Shown: positions 7,622 to 15,525, counted from the stretch's first letter. The stretch: DNA of 20,248 bases from Pseudomonadota bacterium (GCA_008501575.1 QQUO01000300.1:1-20248), one strand, 5' to 3'. A program made the numbers and translations. Notes: generated by a model from the sequence alone, not told the origin.

Positions 7622-7633
7622 AGGAAAATTAAC

Positions 7634-8434
7634 GTGAATGAAATACATTTTGACTTTGAAGCATTTTTAACCCTGGCCACCTTGTTAACCATTGTTCCCT
7701 GGTTTTACGTTAAATTCAAATATAAAAAATCAGAAAAAAGCCCCGAAGGTGTTGGCGGCCATATTCTGAGTTTTGCTTATTCATTTTTTCCTGTTTTTTT
7801 CTTTGTTTTACTGGTCAGAACCTTTGTTTTTGAACCCTTTAGAATTCCTTCATCTTCCATGATGCCAACTTTATTAACCGGTGATTTTATCGTGGTTAAT
7901 AAGTTTTCATATGGTTTGAAACTACCAGTATTACATGACACAATGATTGAAATTGGTCATCCAGAACGTGGAGATGTTATCGTGTTTAGGTATCCGCCCA
8001 ATCAAAAAGATGATTACATAAAACGGGTGGTGGGACTCCCTGGTGACGATGTTTTTTACGATGCACGCACCAAGCATGCATACATCAACGGTCAACTTAT
8101 TGAGCAGGAAAAAATTGGTGTTTACGAAGGCTTTTTAGATGATTTACAGGCCCGCAACCGGGTGATTGAAAAATCAGAACATTTGGGTGAGCAACCTCAC
8201 AAAATGCTCACCATAAATGGTGTCATGAATCAGAACTTTAAATACACCCGATTAAAGGTTCCAGAAGGCCATTATTTTGTGATGGGTGATAACCGCGATA
8301 ACTCAGCGGACAGCCGTTATTGGGGTTTGGTACCAGAACGCAATTTGGTGGGACGGGCTGAATTTATCTGGATGCATTGGCGAACACCACACTTTTTGGA
8401 AGGCTTAAAGAGAATTGGTCGTAAGATAATTTGA
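7634..8434 (+). CDS. lepB: Signal peptidase I (LepB)
   Basis: Inner-membrane serine/lysine peptidase that removes signal peptides from exported proteins. It starts at GTG 7634, preceded by GAGG at 7621-7624. The 266-residue protein has a membrane segment near the N-terminus (about 11-25) and a second at about 47-62. The catalytic Ser75 lies in IPSSSMMPTLL and the general-base Lys130 in DDYIKRVVGLPGD; the late GHYFVMGDNRDNSADSRYWG box is also present. All family motifs are intact. It is probably co-transcribed with lepA, and its stop codon lies within the promoter of the next gene. Confidence 0.97.
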   Translation: MNEIHFDFEAFLTLATLLTIVPWFYVKFKYKKSEKSPEGVGGHILSFAYSFFPVFFFVLLVRTFVFEPFRIPSSSMMPTLLTGDFIVVNKFSYGLKLPVLHDTMIEIGHPERGDVIVFRYPPNQKDDYIKRVVGLPGDDVFYDARTKHAYINGQLIEQEKIGVYEGFLDDLQARNRVIEKSEHLGEQPHKMLTINGVMNQNFKYTRLKVPEGHYFVMGDNRDNSADSRYWGLVPERNLVGRAEFIWMHWRTPHFLEGLKRIGRKII

Positions 8435-8460
8435 CAAATGCCTGTTTTTACACGGATAAT
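8431..8460 (+). promoter_or_regulatory. Strong sigma-70 promoter for DUF4845-rnc-era-recO
   Basis: A perfect -35 hexamer TTGACA (8431-8436), an 18-base spacer and GATAAT (8455-8460, five of six matches). The -35 overlaps the lepB stop codon TGA (8432-8434). Transcription would start at about 8467, leaving a 25-base leader before ATG 8492. It is the best sigma-70 match I found in the window. Confidence 0.55.
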
Positions 8461-8491
8461 TTATATAAATCGTTTATTGTAGAGAACAATT

Positions 8492-8851
8492 ATGAAAACA
8501 GCAAAAAAAGCCCAAGGCATCACCCTGGTCGGTTTTATTATTATGTTGGCCTTATTGGGTGTTATCGCCTTCGCCGCAATGCAAGTTGTGCCGGTTTATT
8601 TAGATCATCATTCGGTTGTAAAAGCCATGAAAACTGCGGCCAATGAATCGGCCAATAAAACCCCGGCTGAAATAAAAACCCGCATTGATAAATTACTGTA
8701 TATCAGCTATGTGGACGTGGTTAAGCCATCAGATTTTAAAGTGGTGCGGGGCAATGGTCGGGAACTTAAGGTTGAATATGAAGTGGAAAAACCCTTTTTT
8801 GGCAATCTGTTTTTTACCATGAAATTTAATGAAACCGTGCCCCTTAAATAA
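8492..8851 (+). CDS. DUF4845 single-pass membrane protein with pilin-like N-terminus
   Basis: A 119-residue protein of the DUF4845 family, which typically sits between lepB and rnc in gammaproteobacteria. The N-terminus, basic KTAKKAQG then ITLVGFIIML and a membrane segment to about residue 34, resembles a type IV prepilin leader, but the residue at +5 is Gly rather than the Glu that pilins need. The rest is a small extracytoplasmic or cytoplasmic domain rich in Lys and Val. Function is unknown in the family. The ribosome site is weak (AGAGAAC). The stop codon lies three bases before the rnc TTG start, in the same frame. Confidence 0.87.
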   Translation: MKTAKKAQGITLVGFIIMLALLGVIAFAAMQVVPVYLDHHSVVKAMKTAANESANKTPAEIKTRIDKLLYISYVDVVKPSDFKVVRGNGRELKVEYEVEKPFFGNLFFTMKFNETVPLK

Positions 8852-8854
8852 ATT

Positions 8855-9514
8855 TTGAAAATTTTAGGCCAAACCATTGTTGTTAACAATAAATCGTTAT
8901 TTCAACAAGCATTAACACACCGCAGTAAAGGCAAAGATAATAATGAGCGTCTGGAATTTTTAGGTGATTCGGTGTTGTCTTTGGTGGTCTCAAAATACCT
9001 GTTTGATCATTTCCCACAATTAACAGAAGGTGATATGTCCCGTTTGCGGGCACAATTGGTAAAAGGCAAAACACTGGCGACCATCGCCAGACATTATCAC
9101 TTAGGAAACCAAATAAAATTGGGACCGGGCGAAATTAAATCCGGTGGGGTCAACAAAAGTTCAGTATTGGCGGATGCGGTGGAAGCCGTTTATGGTGCCC
9201 TGTTATTAGACCAAGGTTACCAGGCCACCAATGAATTTATTATAGCGGTGATGCAGCCATGGTTAACAAACATAAATCCTGAAGAGATTGGTAAAGACCC
9301 CAAAACTGGCTTACAAGAATATCTACAGAAAATCGGCTTACAGTTACCGGCATATAAAACCATTGCTGTTGAGGATGCGGACAATGAACCGACTTTTGAG
9401 GTAATCTGTGAAATTGATGAATTACAAAAACAAACCAAAGCCACCGGAAAAAGCCGCAAGAAAGCGGAACAGATTGCCGCAGCGAAAATGATGGAATTAT
9501 TGAATCATGGCTGA
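8855..9514 (+). CDS. rnc: Ribonuclease III
   Basis: Double-strand-specific RNase that processes rRNA precursors and structured mRNAs. The signature NERLEFLGDSVLSLVVSKYL is at about 30-49, with metal-binding Glu34, Asp38, Asp107 and Glu110 (ADAVEAVYGA); the dsRNA-binding domain is about 150-217 and ends in the basic GKSRKKAEQIAA helix. Length is 219 residues, near the usual 226. The start is unusual: no ATG or GTG is available before the conserved region, so I take TTG 8855, three bases after the DUF4845 TAA and in the same frame, with no clear ribosome site. Translation probably depends on termination-reinitiation from DUF4845. The 3' end overlaps era by 8 bases. Confidence 0.95.
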   Translation: MKILGQTIVVNNKSLFQQALTHRSKGKDNNERLEFLGDSVLSLVVSKYLFDHFPQLTEGDMSRLRAQLVKGKTLATIARHYHLGNQIKLGPGEIKSGGVNKSSVLADAVEAVYGALLLDQGYQATNEFIIAVMQPWLTNINPEEIGKDPKTGLQEYLQKIGLQLPAYKTIAVEDADNEPTFEVICEIDELQKQTKATGKSRKKAEQIAAAKMMELLNHG

Positions 9515-10409
9515 TAAAAAGCCTTTTAAAGCGGGTTATGTGGCGGTTATTGGTCGGCCCAATGTCGGCAAATCCACCTTAATCAATCAAGTGCTGCAAC
9601 AAAAACTGAGTATTGTCAGTCATAAGCCGCAAACAACCCGCCATCAAATTTTGGCCATTTATCACAATCCCAAAGGGCAAATTGTTTTTTTAGATACGCC
9701 GGGTATTCACAATCAAAAAAAGACCGCACTGAACAAACAGCTGAATCAAACAGCCCGCAGTTCAGCGCAAGATGTTGATGTGGTGTTGCACCTGGTTGAA
9801 GCGGGGCAATGGCATGACGAAGATCAGCGTGCGGCTGACATCACCATGGGCAGCACGGCGAAAAAGATTCTGGTGGTAAATAAAGTGGATTTAATTGAGC
9901 AAAAAAGTGACTTATTGCCTTTTGTTGAAAAGATTTTAAAAGCAAACAGTTATGATGAAGTTTTTTATATCAGTGCTTTAAAAAATAAACAAGTGGATCA
10001 TTTAGTGGATGGTTTATTGAAAATTTTACCGCAATCAGCACCTCTGTACGATCCCTCATTAATCTCTGACCGTTCCACCCGTTTTTTTGTGTCCGAACTG
10101 ATTCGCGAACAGTTGACCTTACGCTTTCATCAGGAACTGCCGTATAGTTTAACTGTAACCATTGATGCCTATGAAATTAAGGATAATATGACGCACATTC
10201 ATGCCACAATTTGGGTGGAAAGAGAACAGCAAAAGCGCATTATTATTGGACGGGGAGGCAATGCCATTAAGCAAGTGGGTATTCTGGCACGTGCAGAAAT
10301 TGAAGATTTTATCCAATCACGCGTCAATCTTAAATTATGGGTAAAAATCAAGTCGTCTTGGACCGATGACCAGCAAGCTCTCGATGGATTGGGTTACAAA
10401 GAACCTTGA
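9507..10409 (+). CDS. era: GTPase Era, 16S rRNA-binding ribosome assembly factor
   Basis: Essential GTPase that binds the 3' end of 16S rRNA during small-subunit maturation. The GTPase domain shows G1 GRPNVGKST (16-24), the G2 region TTRHQI (43-48), G3 DTPG (63-66) and G4 NKVD (125-128). The C-terminal KH domain has the GRGGNAIKQVG loop and the LKLWVKIK strand. Length, 300 residues, is typical. ATG 9507 overlaps the end of rnc by 8 bases, the usual rnc-era coupling, and recO follows 6 bases after the stop. Confidence 0.97.
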   Translation: MADKKPFKAGYVAVIGRPNVGKSTLINQVLQQKLSIVSHKPQTTRHQILAIYHNPKGQIVFLDTPGIHNQKKTALNKQLNQTARSSAQDVDVVLHLVEAGQWHDEDQRAADITMGSTAKKILVVNKVDLIEQKSDLLPFVEKILKANSYDEVFYISALKNKQVDHLVDGLLKILPQSAPLYDPSLISDRSTRFFVSELIREQLTLRFHQELPYSLTVTIDAYEIKDNMTHIHATIWVEREQQKRIIIGRGGNAIKQVGILARAEIEDFIQSRVNLKLWVKIKSSWTDDQQALDGLGYKEP

Positions 10410-10415
10410 AAATCC

Positions 10416-11078
10416 ATGGTCACAGTTGATGCCTTTATACTGCATAAGATTCCTTATAAAAACAGCAGTGAAATTGTCAGGTTATTGACCCAGACTCATG
10501 GCCGTATTGATGTTGTGGCTAAAGGCAGTCGCAGCCAGAAATCGGTTTTTAAGGGGCAATTACAAGCTTTTATTAAAACCACCATTAGTTTTCAGGGCAA
10601 ACACGCTTTAAAGACCTTAACCCAAGCAGAACAAACCGGTTTAACCAAACCGGCTGATTATCTTAATCAAGTGGCGATGTTGTATTGTAATGAGTTGTTA
10701 TTAATGCTGAATATGGATGAAGAGCAGGGCATTGCTGTGTATCCGGTTTACCGCGATTTAATACATAAACTTAACTCTGCTGAATCGGTGACTTTGCTGT
10801 TACGATATTTTGAACTGACCTTATGTCGTCTCAGTGGTTATGCCTTAAGTATAAACAATGATGTTGCGGATAATGCAGACTTGGTTTTTCAAGCCAATCA
10901 TGGTCTGGTGGTCAGCCATGGACATCAAAATTGCAATGCCGAAACCTTTAGACGATTTATTAATCGGCAGCCATTAAACACAGCTGAAATACGGGGTATT
11001 AGCCGCTTGTTTCGAACTGTGGTTAATCACTTGGTGGGTGGTCGCGCTATACGCAGTCGTGAATTGTTACAGAAATAG
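10416..11078 (+). CDS. recO: DNA repair protein RecO
   Basis: Recombination mediator that helps RecR load RecA on SSB-coated single strands. The N-terminal OB fold is recognisable (AFILHKIPYKNSSEIVRLLT, then HGRIDVVAKGSR), and a helical C-terminal domain carries the YCNELLLMLNMDEE segment. Length, 220 residues, is slightly below the E. coli protein. It closes the rnc-era-recO block. pdxJ, the frequent next gene, is not present; instead a promoter-like site and a catabolic operon follow. No clear terminator was seen after the gene. Confidence 0.94.
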   Translation: MVTVDAFILHKIPYKNSSEIVRLLTQTHGRIDVVAKGSRSQKSVFKGQLQAFIKTTISFQGKHALKTLTQAEQTGLTKPADYLNQVAMLYCNELLLMLNMDEEQGIAVYPVYRDLIHKLNSAESVTLLLRYFELTLCRLSGYALSINNDVADNADLVFQANHGLVVSHGHQNCNAETFRRFINRQPLNTAEIRGISRLFRTVVNHLVGGRAIRSRELLQK

Positions 11079-11110
11079 GGCTTAATCTCTATCGCTTTCA
11101 GCTTGTCGAT

Positions 11111-11141
11111 TTGGGTTTTTCAGGTGGCAATCAGTTATAAT
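11111..11141 (+). promoter_or_regulatory. Putative promoter of the carboxylase/HMG-CoA lyase/csaA operon
   Basis: A perfect -10 TATAAT at 11136-11141 in the 90-base gap after recO. The best -35 candidate is TTGGGT (11111-11116) with a long 19-base spacer, so activation by a regulator is possible. Transcription would start about 20 bases before ATG 11169, and no Shine-Dalgarno sequence is visible in that short leader (it contains a run of C). Confidence 0.4.
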
Positions 11142-11168
11142 GTCTGTTTTTAAATACCCCCCTGTTAG

Positions 11169-13058
11169 ATGTCGATTAAAAAAATACTGATTGCTAATCG
11201 TGGTGAAATTGCGGTACGCATTATTGAGACCTGTCGCCAATTAGGTATACGCACAGTGGCCATATATTCTGATGCCGATCGCTACTGTAAAGCGGTTAGT
11301 ATGGCTGATGAAGCATTTCATCTGGGTGGTGTGGCCTTAGCAGATTCTTATCTGAATGGTGAAAAAATTATTCAAACTGCGCTGAACTGTCATGCCGATG
11401 CCATACATCCTGGCTACGGTTTTTTAGCGGAACAAGCTGATTTTGCCCAACAGGTGGAACAAGCCGGCTTGATTTTTATTGGTGCTCCGGCACAAGCCAT
11501 GCGTTTGATGGGATCCAAATCAGCCGCAAAGAAAACCATGTTGACCGCTGAAGTACCCTGTGTCCCGGGTTATCAGGGTGATGATCAAGATCCTGAATTA
11601 TTATTAAAGGAAGCCACTAAAATTGGCTTCCCGGTATTGATTAAAGCGGTATCAGGAGGCGGTGGCAAGGGCATGAAAATCGTTGAGCAAGCCGCTGATT
11701 TTGCAGTCCAACTCAGTTCTGCCCAACGGGAAGCGCGCAATGCTTTTGGTGATGACCAGGTAATTTTGGAGAAATACATTACCCAGCCTAAACACATCGA
11801 AGTTCAGGTGTTTGCCGATGCCCATGGTCAGGTGGTACATCTTTTTGAACGTGATTGTTCAACCCAACGACGTTATCAAAAAATTATTGAAGAGGCACCG
11901 GCCACATTCTTGGATGATCAATATCGGCAAGCTATTCATGATGCCGCTGTTCAGGCTACCCAGGCCATTGAATATCGTGGTGCCGGCACCATTGAATTCA
12001 TACTGGATGATGATGGCCAATTTTATTTCATGGAAATGAACACCCGTTTGCAAGTGGAGCATCGGGTCACCGAAATGATTACCGGTGTTGACCTGGTGGC
12101 TTGGCAAATTGCTGTGGCTGAAGGCAAACCATTGCCTTTAACACAGTCACAAATTCAATGTCGGGGTCATGCGCTGCAAGTCAGAGTTTATGCGGAAGAT
12201 ACCGTCAATGATTATTTACCGTCAACGGGATTGATTGAACATATGCAGTTGGCAAGCGATGAACATGGTTTGGTGGATTCCGGAGTCAGGGCACAAGACA
12301 GTGTCACCATTCATTATGATCCGATGATTGCAAAATTAGTGGCCTGGGGTAAAAACCGAGCTGATTGTATTGAACGCATGCAGACCATGCTTAACCACAG
12401 TGTGGTTTATGGTGTCACCACCAACCTCGCCTTTTTATCGGCCATTATCAATAGCAAGCCGTTTCTCAATCAGCAAATTTACACCAACAGCTTGGATAAT
12501 AAAGCCATTGATTTAGCACAAACCATACCACCTGCGGTGTTGGCCATTGTGGCTAAGAATTTAATAAAAAACGGCGCCAGCAATTCCATCTGGCAACAAG
12601 CCAGTGGTTGGCGTCTGCAAGAAACAGAGCCGCTTATCATCACTGTGGTCAAACCTGAACACAGTCAACAGCATCGCGTGATGGTGACCGATGAGGGCTT
12701 TTTAGTGGATGGTCAGCACCATTATCAGCCAAGCGCAACAGATTATTGCTACCAACATCGTCATTATTTGCAGGTGATTCATAATAACCAACGTTATCAA
12801 TTACAGTTGCCGAATCATGATATTCAGGCGATGGCTTCTGATGCCAACACCATTTATGCCCCCATGCCCGGTAAAATTATTGCCATTAAGGTGGCCGCAG
12901 GTGAGCAGGTTTCTCAAGGTGATACCTTATTGATTATGGAAGCCATGAAAATGGAATTGGCCATTAAAGCCGAGCGCGATGGTGAAATTAAATCCTTGTC
13001 AGCCACAGTTGACAAACAAATAAAAGCCGATGATATTTTGGTGGAGTTGGTGCCATGA
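11169..13058 (+). CDS. liuD: Biotin-dependent acyl-CoA carboxylase alpha subunit, probably 3-methylcrotonyl-CoA carboxylase
   Basis: Carries biotin carboxylase and biotin carrier in one chain. The biotin carboxylase domain begins KKILIANRGEIAVRI and holds HPGYGFLAE, the ATP-grasp loop SGGGGKGMK (about 162-170) and EMNTRLQVEHRVTE. The C-terminal carrier domain has MEAMKMELA with the biotinylated Lys594. At 629 residues it is slightly short for the family (about 650-670). Propionyl-, acetyl- and geranyl-CoA carboxylase subunits look alike; the 4-base overlap with HMG-CoA lyase, the final enzyme of leucine breakdown, favours methylcrotonyl-CoA carboxylase. The carboxyltransferase beta subunit it needs is not in this window, nor are the other liu genes. 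Confidence 0.85.
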   Translation: MSIKKILIANRGEIAVRIIETCRQLGIRTVAIYSDADRYCKAVSMADEAFHLGGVALADSYLNGEKIIQTALNCHADAIHPGYGFLAEQADFAQQVEQAGLIFIGAPAQAMRLMGSKSAAKKTMLTAEVPCVPGYQGDDQDPELLLKEATKIGFPVLIKAVSGGGGKGMKIVEQAADFAVQLSSAQREARNAFGDDQVILEKYITQPKHIEVQVFADAHGQVVHLFERDCSTQRRYQKIIEEAPATFLDDQYRQAIHDAAVQATQAIEYRGAGTIEFILDDDGQFYFMEMNTRLQVEHRVTEMITGVDLVAWQIAVAEGKPLPLTQSQIQCRGHALQVRVYAEDTVNDYLPSTGLIEHMQLASDEHGLVDSGVRAQDSVTIHYDPMIAKLVAWGKNRADCIERMQTMLNHSVVYGVTTNLAFLSAIINSKPFLNQQIYTNSLDNKAIDLAQTIPPAVLAIVAKNLIKNGASNSIWQQASGWRLQETEPLIITVVKPEHSQQHRVMVTDEGFLVDGQHHYQPSATDYCYQHRHYLQVIHNNQRYQLQLPNHDIQAMASDANTIYAPMPGKIIAIKVAAGEQVSQGDTLLIMEAMKMELAIKAERDGEIKSLSATVDKQIKADDILVELVP

Positions 13059-13957
13059 TGAGTTTACCGCAAAGTGTTAAAATTGTAGAGGTTTCACCGC
13101 GAGACGGCCTCCAGAATGAACAACAAATAATCGCGGTTAAAGATAAAATCCAATTAATTAATGATCTGCGAGCAGCCGGTGTTAAGCACATTGAAGTGAC
13201 CGGCTTTGTCAGTCCAAAATGGGTGCCGCAATTGGCGGACGCATCAGAGGTGGTTAAACAGCTGACTGATGATGAATCCGTCAGCTACTCCGCTTTAACC
13301 CCAAACAGGAAAGGATTTGAGGCGGCCATACATGCAGGAATTAAGGAAGTGGCGGTATTTACCGCGGCATCAGAAACCTTTAATCAAAAAAACATAAATT
13401 GTGGCATCGACGAATCTTTTGAACGCTTTAGTCCGATTTTCGAGCAAGCCAAACAACACGATATTAAAGTGCGTGGCTACGTTTCTTGCGCTTTGGGCTG
13501 TCCTTACGAAGGCGATATTGATACCGAACAAGTGGCAAATGTCAGTGAGAAACTATTTGCCATGGGTTGTTATGAAATTTCTCTTGGCGACACCATCGGT
13601 GTCGGCACACCGCTCAAAGCACAACGCATGTTTAGTCAGGTGGCAAAACGGATTCCCACCAATTCTTTGGCGGTCCATTTTCATGACACCTACGGTCAGG
13701 CTCTGGCCAATATATTAGCCTGTATCCAGGAAGGAGCCCGCATTATCGATGCCTCTGTTGCCGGTATTGGTGGCTGTCCCTATGCACCCGGCGCCAGTGG
13801 CAATGTCAGTACCGAAGACGTGGTTTATATGTTACATGGCATGGGTATAAACACCGGTATTGATATTGATAAACTCATTGTGGCCGGTAAAAACATCAGT
13901 CAAGTACTCGGGCGATCAGGTAACAGCCGCGCTGCCAAAGCCTATTCATCATCATGA
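13055..13957 (+). CDS. liuE: Hydroxymethylglutaryl-CoA lyase
   Basis: Splits HMG-CoA into acetyl-CoA and acetoacetate, the last step of leucine catabolism. It has the expected 300 residues and a TIM-barrel DRE-like start with VEVSPRDGLQNE (Arg16, Asp17). The metal-binding His208 and His210 lie in VHFHDTYGQAL, and the catalytic Cys241 in GGCPYAPGASGN. Its ATG overlaps the carboxylase stop (ATGA, 13055-13058) and its own stop overlaps the csaA start (13954-13957), so the three genes form one operon. A second ATG at 13058 is an equally possible start. Confidence 0.94.
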   Translation: MMSLPQSVKIVEVSPRDGLQNEQQIIAVKDKIQLINDLRAAGVKHIEVTGFVSPKWVPQLADASEVVKQLTDDESVSYSALTPNRKGFEAAIHAGIKEVAVFTAASETFNQKNINCGIDESFERFSPIFEQAKQHDIKVRGYVSCALGCPYEGDIDTEQVANVSEKLFAMGCYEISLGDTIGVGTPLKAQRMFSQVAKRIPTNSLAVHFHDTYGQALANILACIQEGARIIDASVAGIGGCPYAPGASGNVSTEDVVYMLHGMGINTGIDIDKLIVAGKNISQVLGRSGNSRAAKAYSSS

Positions 13958-14292
13958 AAATCATCAGTTGGCATGATTTTGAGCAGGTTGAGCTCCGAGT
14001 GGGCACGATTGTGTCCGCTGAGGCTTTTAAAGAAGCCCGGCAGCCGGCTTATCAATTAAAAGTGGATTTCGGTGGCGACATCGGCATTAAAAAATCCAGC
14101 GCCCAGATTACGGATTTGTACCGTACAGATGAATTAATCGGCAAACAAGTCATTGCCGTGATTAACTTTCCACCCAAGCAAATCGGACCCATGATGTCGG
14201 AGTGTTTGGTCACCGGTTTTTTCCAAGCCGATGGGGCCGTGGTTCTGGCCGTGCCCGATAAACCCTGTAGCAACGGTGCTAAACTGGGCTAA
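13954..14292 (+). CDS. csaA: CsaA-type tRNA-binding/chaperone-like protein
   Basis: A small OB-fold protein of 112 residues related to the tRNA-binding domain of MetG and EMAP II. The family pattern is clear: VELRVGTIVSAE, then a G-D-IG-I-K-KSSAQIT stretch, VIAVINFPPKQIGPMMSE and a final SNGAKLG. B. subtilis CsaA binds tRNA and has export-related chaperone activity. Here it is translationally coupled to HMG-CoA lyase, an unexpected partner that may be only positional. No strong terminator follows. Confidence 0.88.
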   Translation: MKIISWHDFEQVELRVGTIVSAEAFKEARQPAYQLKVDFGGDIGIKKSSAQITDLYRTDELIGKQVIAVINFPPKQIGPMMSECLVTGFFQADGAVVLAVPDKPCSNGAKLG

Positions 14293-14354
14293 TAACAAAA
14301 CAAGGTCTCATCACAATATTAATAATTCATCGTTAATCCGATAAGTTCAGGTAT

Positions 14355-14367
14355 CTTGAAATTCAAG
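14355..14367. repeat. Palindrome CTTGAA-A-TTCAAG in the csaA-ybiI gap
   Basis: A 6+1+6 palindrome, followed by a second small inverted repeat TTCAC (14405-14409)/GTGAA (14416-14420), both upstream of the -10 of the next gene. The size suits a dimeric repressor site, but nothing in the window identifies a regulator. The rest of the 194-base gap is AT-rich and shows no ORF. Confidence 0.25.
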
Positions 14368-14458
14368 TGTTTAACCCATAGATTGTATAGCTGTTATGAT
14401 TAAGTTCACGTCAAAGTGAATAATCATGCCAATTTTCCTGTGTTCAGAATAAATTTCG

Positions 14459-14464
14459 TATAAT
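14459..14464 (+). promoter_or_regulatory. -10 element upstream of ybiI
   Basis: A perfect TATAAT. No convincing -35 hexamer lies 16-18 bases upstream, so it may need an activator or be a weak promoter. It would give a short leader ending in the ribosome site GAGGT (14476-14480), six bases before the ybiI ATG. Confidence 0.35.
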
Positions 14465-14486
14465 ATTATATTTTTGAGGTGTTACT

Positions 14487-14753
14487 ATGGCCGGCGGTTG
14501 GTATAAAGACGGTGCGGTGCAAGATCAAATTGATGCTGATGTGGCAGATGCCCTGGCACAACTGCAAAGTCAACGGGCCACGGGTCCAAGTCTTAGTCAT
14601 TGTGAGGAATGCGATGTCGCCATCCCCAAAGCGCGACAGGAAGCAATTGAGGGTGTGCGCTTATGTGTAAACTGCCAGGAACTGGCGGATCAAGACAGCG
14701 GTGACCTGTCAACTTATAATCGACGCGGTTCCAAAGACAGTCAATTGCGTTAA
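14487..14753 (+). CDS. ybiI: YbiI/TraR-type DksA zinc-finger protein
   Basis: An 88-residue protein matching E. coli YbiI in length and layout: MAGGW start, a helical region to about residue 33, a four-cysteine zinc finger (Cys39, Cys42, Cys60, Cys63) and the characteristic end YNRRGSKDSQLR. DksA/TraR proteins bind the RNA polymerase secondary channel, but YbiI lacks the long coiled coil of DksA and its role is not established. A good ribosome site precedes ATG 14487. The next gene starts one base after its stop, so the two are probably co-transcribed. Confidence 0.92.
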   Translation: MAGGWYKDGAVQDQIDADVADALAQLQSQRATGPSLSHCEECDVAIPKARQEAIEGVRLCVNCQELADQDSGDLSTYNRRGSKDSQLR

Positions 14754-14754
14754 T

Positions 14755-15525
14755 ATGATATTTAAACTGGTTAGTTATAACATTCACCGAGCCATTGGCC
14801 TGGATCGCCGATTCAGTCCCCAGAGAATTGCAGACATTCTCAACACCCTCAATGCCGATATTGTGATGTTACAGGAAGTGGATTATGGAGTGCCTCGGTC
14901 TAATGAATTGGATTTGGCCGCGACCTTAGCAGATATGTGCGGTTATCCCTACAAAGCCACCGGATATAATGTCAGTTTAAGAAAAGGTTTTTACGGTAAT
15001 GCCACCTTGAGTCGTTTTCCCATTGTGGGTGAAAGTAATATTGATTTAACCGTGAATAACAAGAAAAAACGGGGCTGCCAACACACCTTGATTGACTTGG
15101 ATGAGTCGCGCAATGACCGTTTGATGCTGGATGTGTTTAATCTCCACTTGGGTCTATCGGCCAAAGAACGCCAGAAACAAGCCGGCATTTTGTTTAAATC
15201 CAGAGAATTTTCCAATATCAATCCCGATTACCCTTGTATCGTTGGCGGTGATTTCAATGACTGGCGGTCTTTATTACGGGCCTTGTTTATTATTGGTCGT
15301 GATTTTGAATGTGCCACGGATAAAACCACCATTCGTGGCAATGAAAAAGCCATCAAAACCTACCCGGCATTCTCACCCAGAGGTGGTTTGGATCGCATTT
15401 ATTATCGGGGTGGATTGAAATTACTGAATGCCCATCGTTCAAAAATAAAAACCGCAAAAGTGGCCAGTGATCATTTACCGATAGTGGTCACCTTTGAACT
15501 GTTGAAAAATAACGAAAAACAATAA
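14755..15525 (+). CDS. Endonuclease/exonuclease/phosphatase-family protein, YbhP-like
   Basis: I start at ATG 14755, one base after the ybiI stop; a GTG at 14701 inside ybiI would add 18 residues that do not fit the family. The 256-residue protein has all the metal-dependent phosphoesterase motifs: SYNIH (Asn9), LQEVD (Glu41), NLHLG (His131), GGDFNDW (Asp166, Asn168), LDRIY (Asp213) and the terminal SDHLP (Asp239, His240). There is no signal peptide, so it is probably cytoplasmic. It resembles E. coli YbhP most. The substrate (nucleic acid, phosphoinositide-like or other phosphodiester) cannot be deduced. Confidence 0.9.
   Translation: MIFKLVSYNIHRAIGLDRRFSPQRIADILNTLNADIVMLQEVDYGVPRSNELDLAATLADMCGYPYKATGYNVSLRKGFYGNATLSRFPIVGESNIDLTVNNKKKRGCQHTLIDLDESRNDRLMLDVFNLHLGLSAKERQKQAGILFKSREFSNINPDYPCIVGGDFNDWRSLLRALFIIGRDFECATDKTTIRGNEKAIKTYPAFSPRGGLDRIYYRGGLKLLNAHRSKIKTAKVASDHLPIVVTFELLKNNEKQ

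Noticed and set aside
8431..8646. A 71-codon frame overlapping DUF4845
   Set aside because: Wrong frame against a clear DUF4845 protein; low-complexity translation and no homology I recognise.
3786..13957. Genome-wide reassignment of TGA (code 4 or 25)
   Set aside because: TGA ends rseA, rseC, lepB, rnc, era, the carboxylase and HMG-CoA lyase at exactly the expected protein ends.
14701..14754. YbhP-like gene start at GTG 14701
   Set aside because: It overlaps ybiI by 53 bases and adds residues unrelated to the family; ATG 14755 fits.
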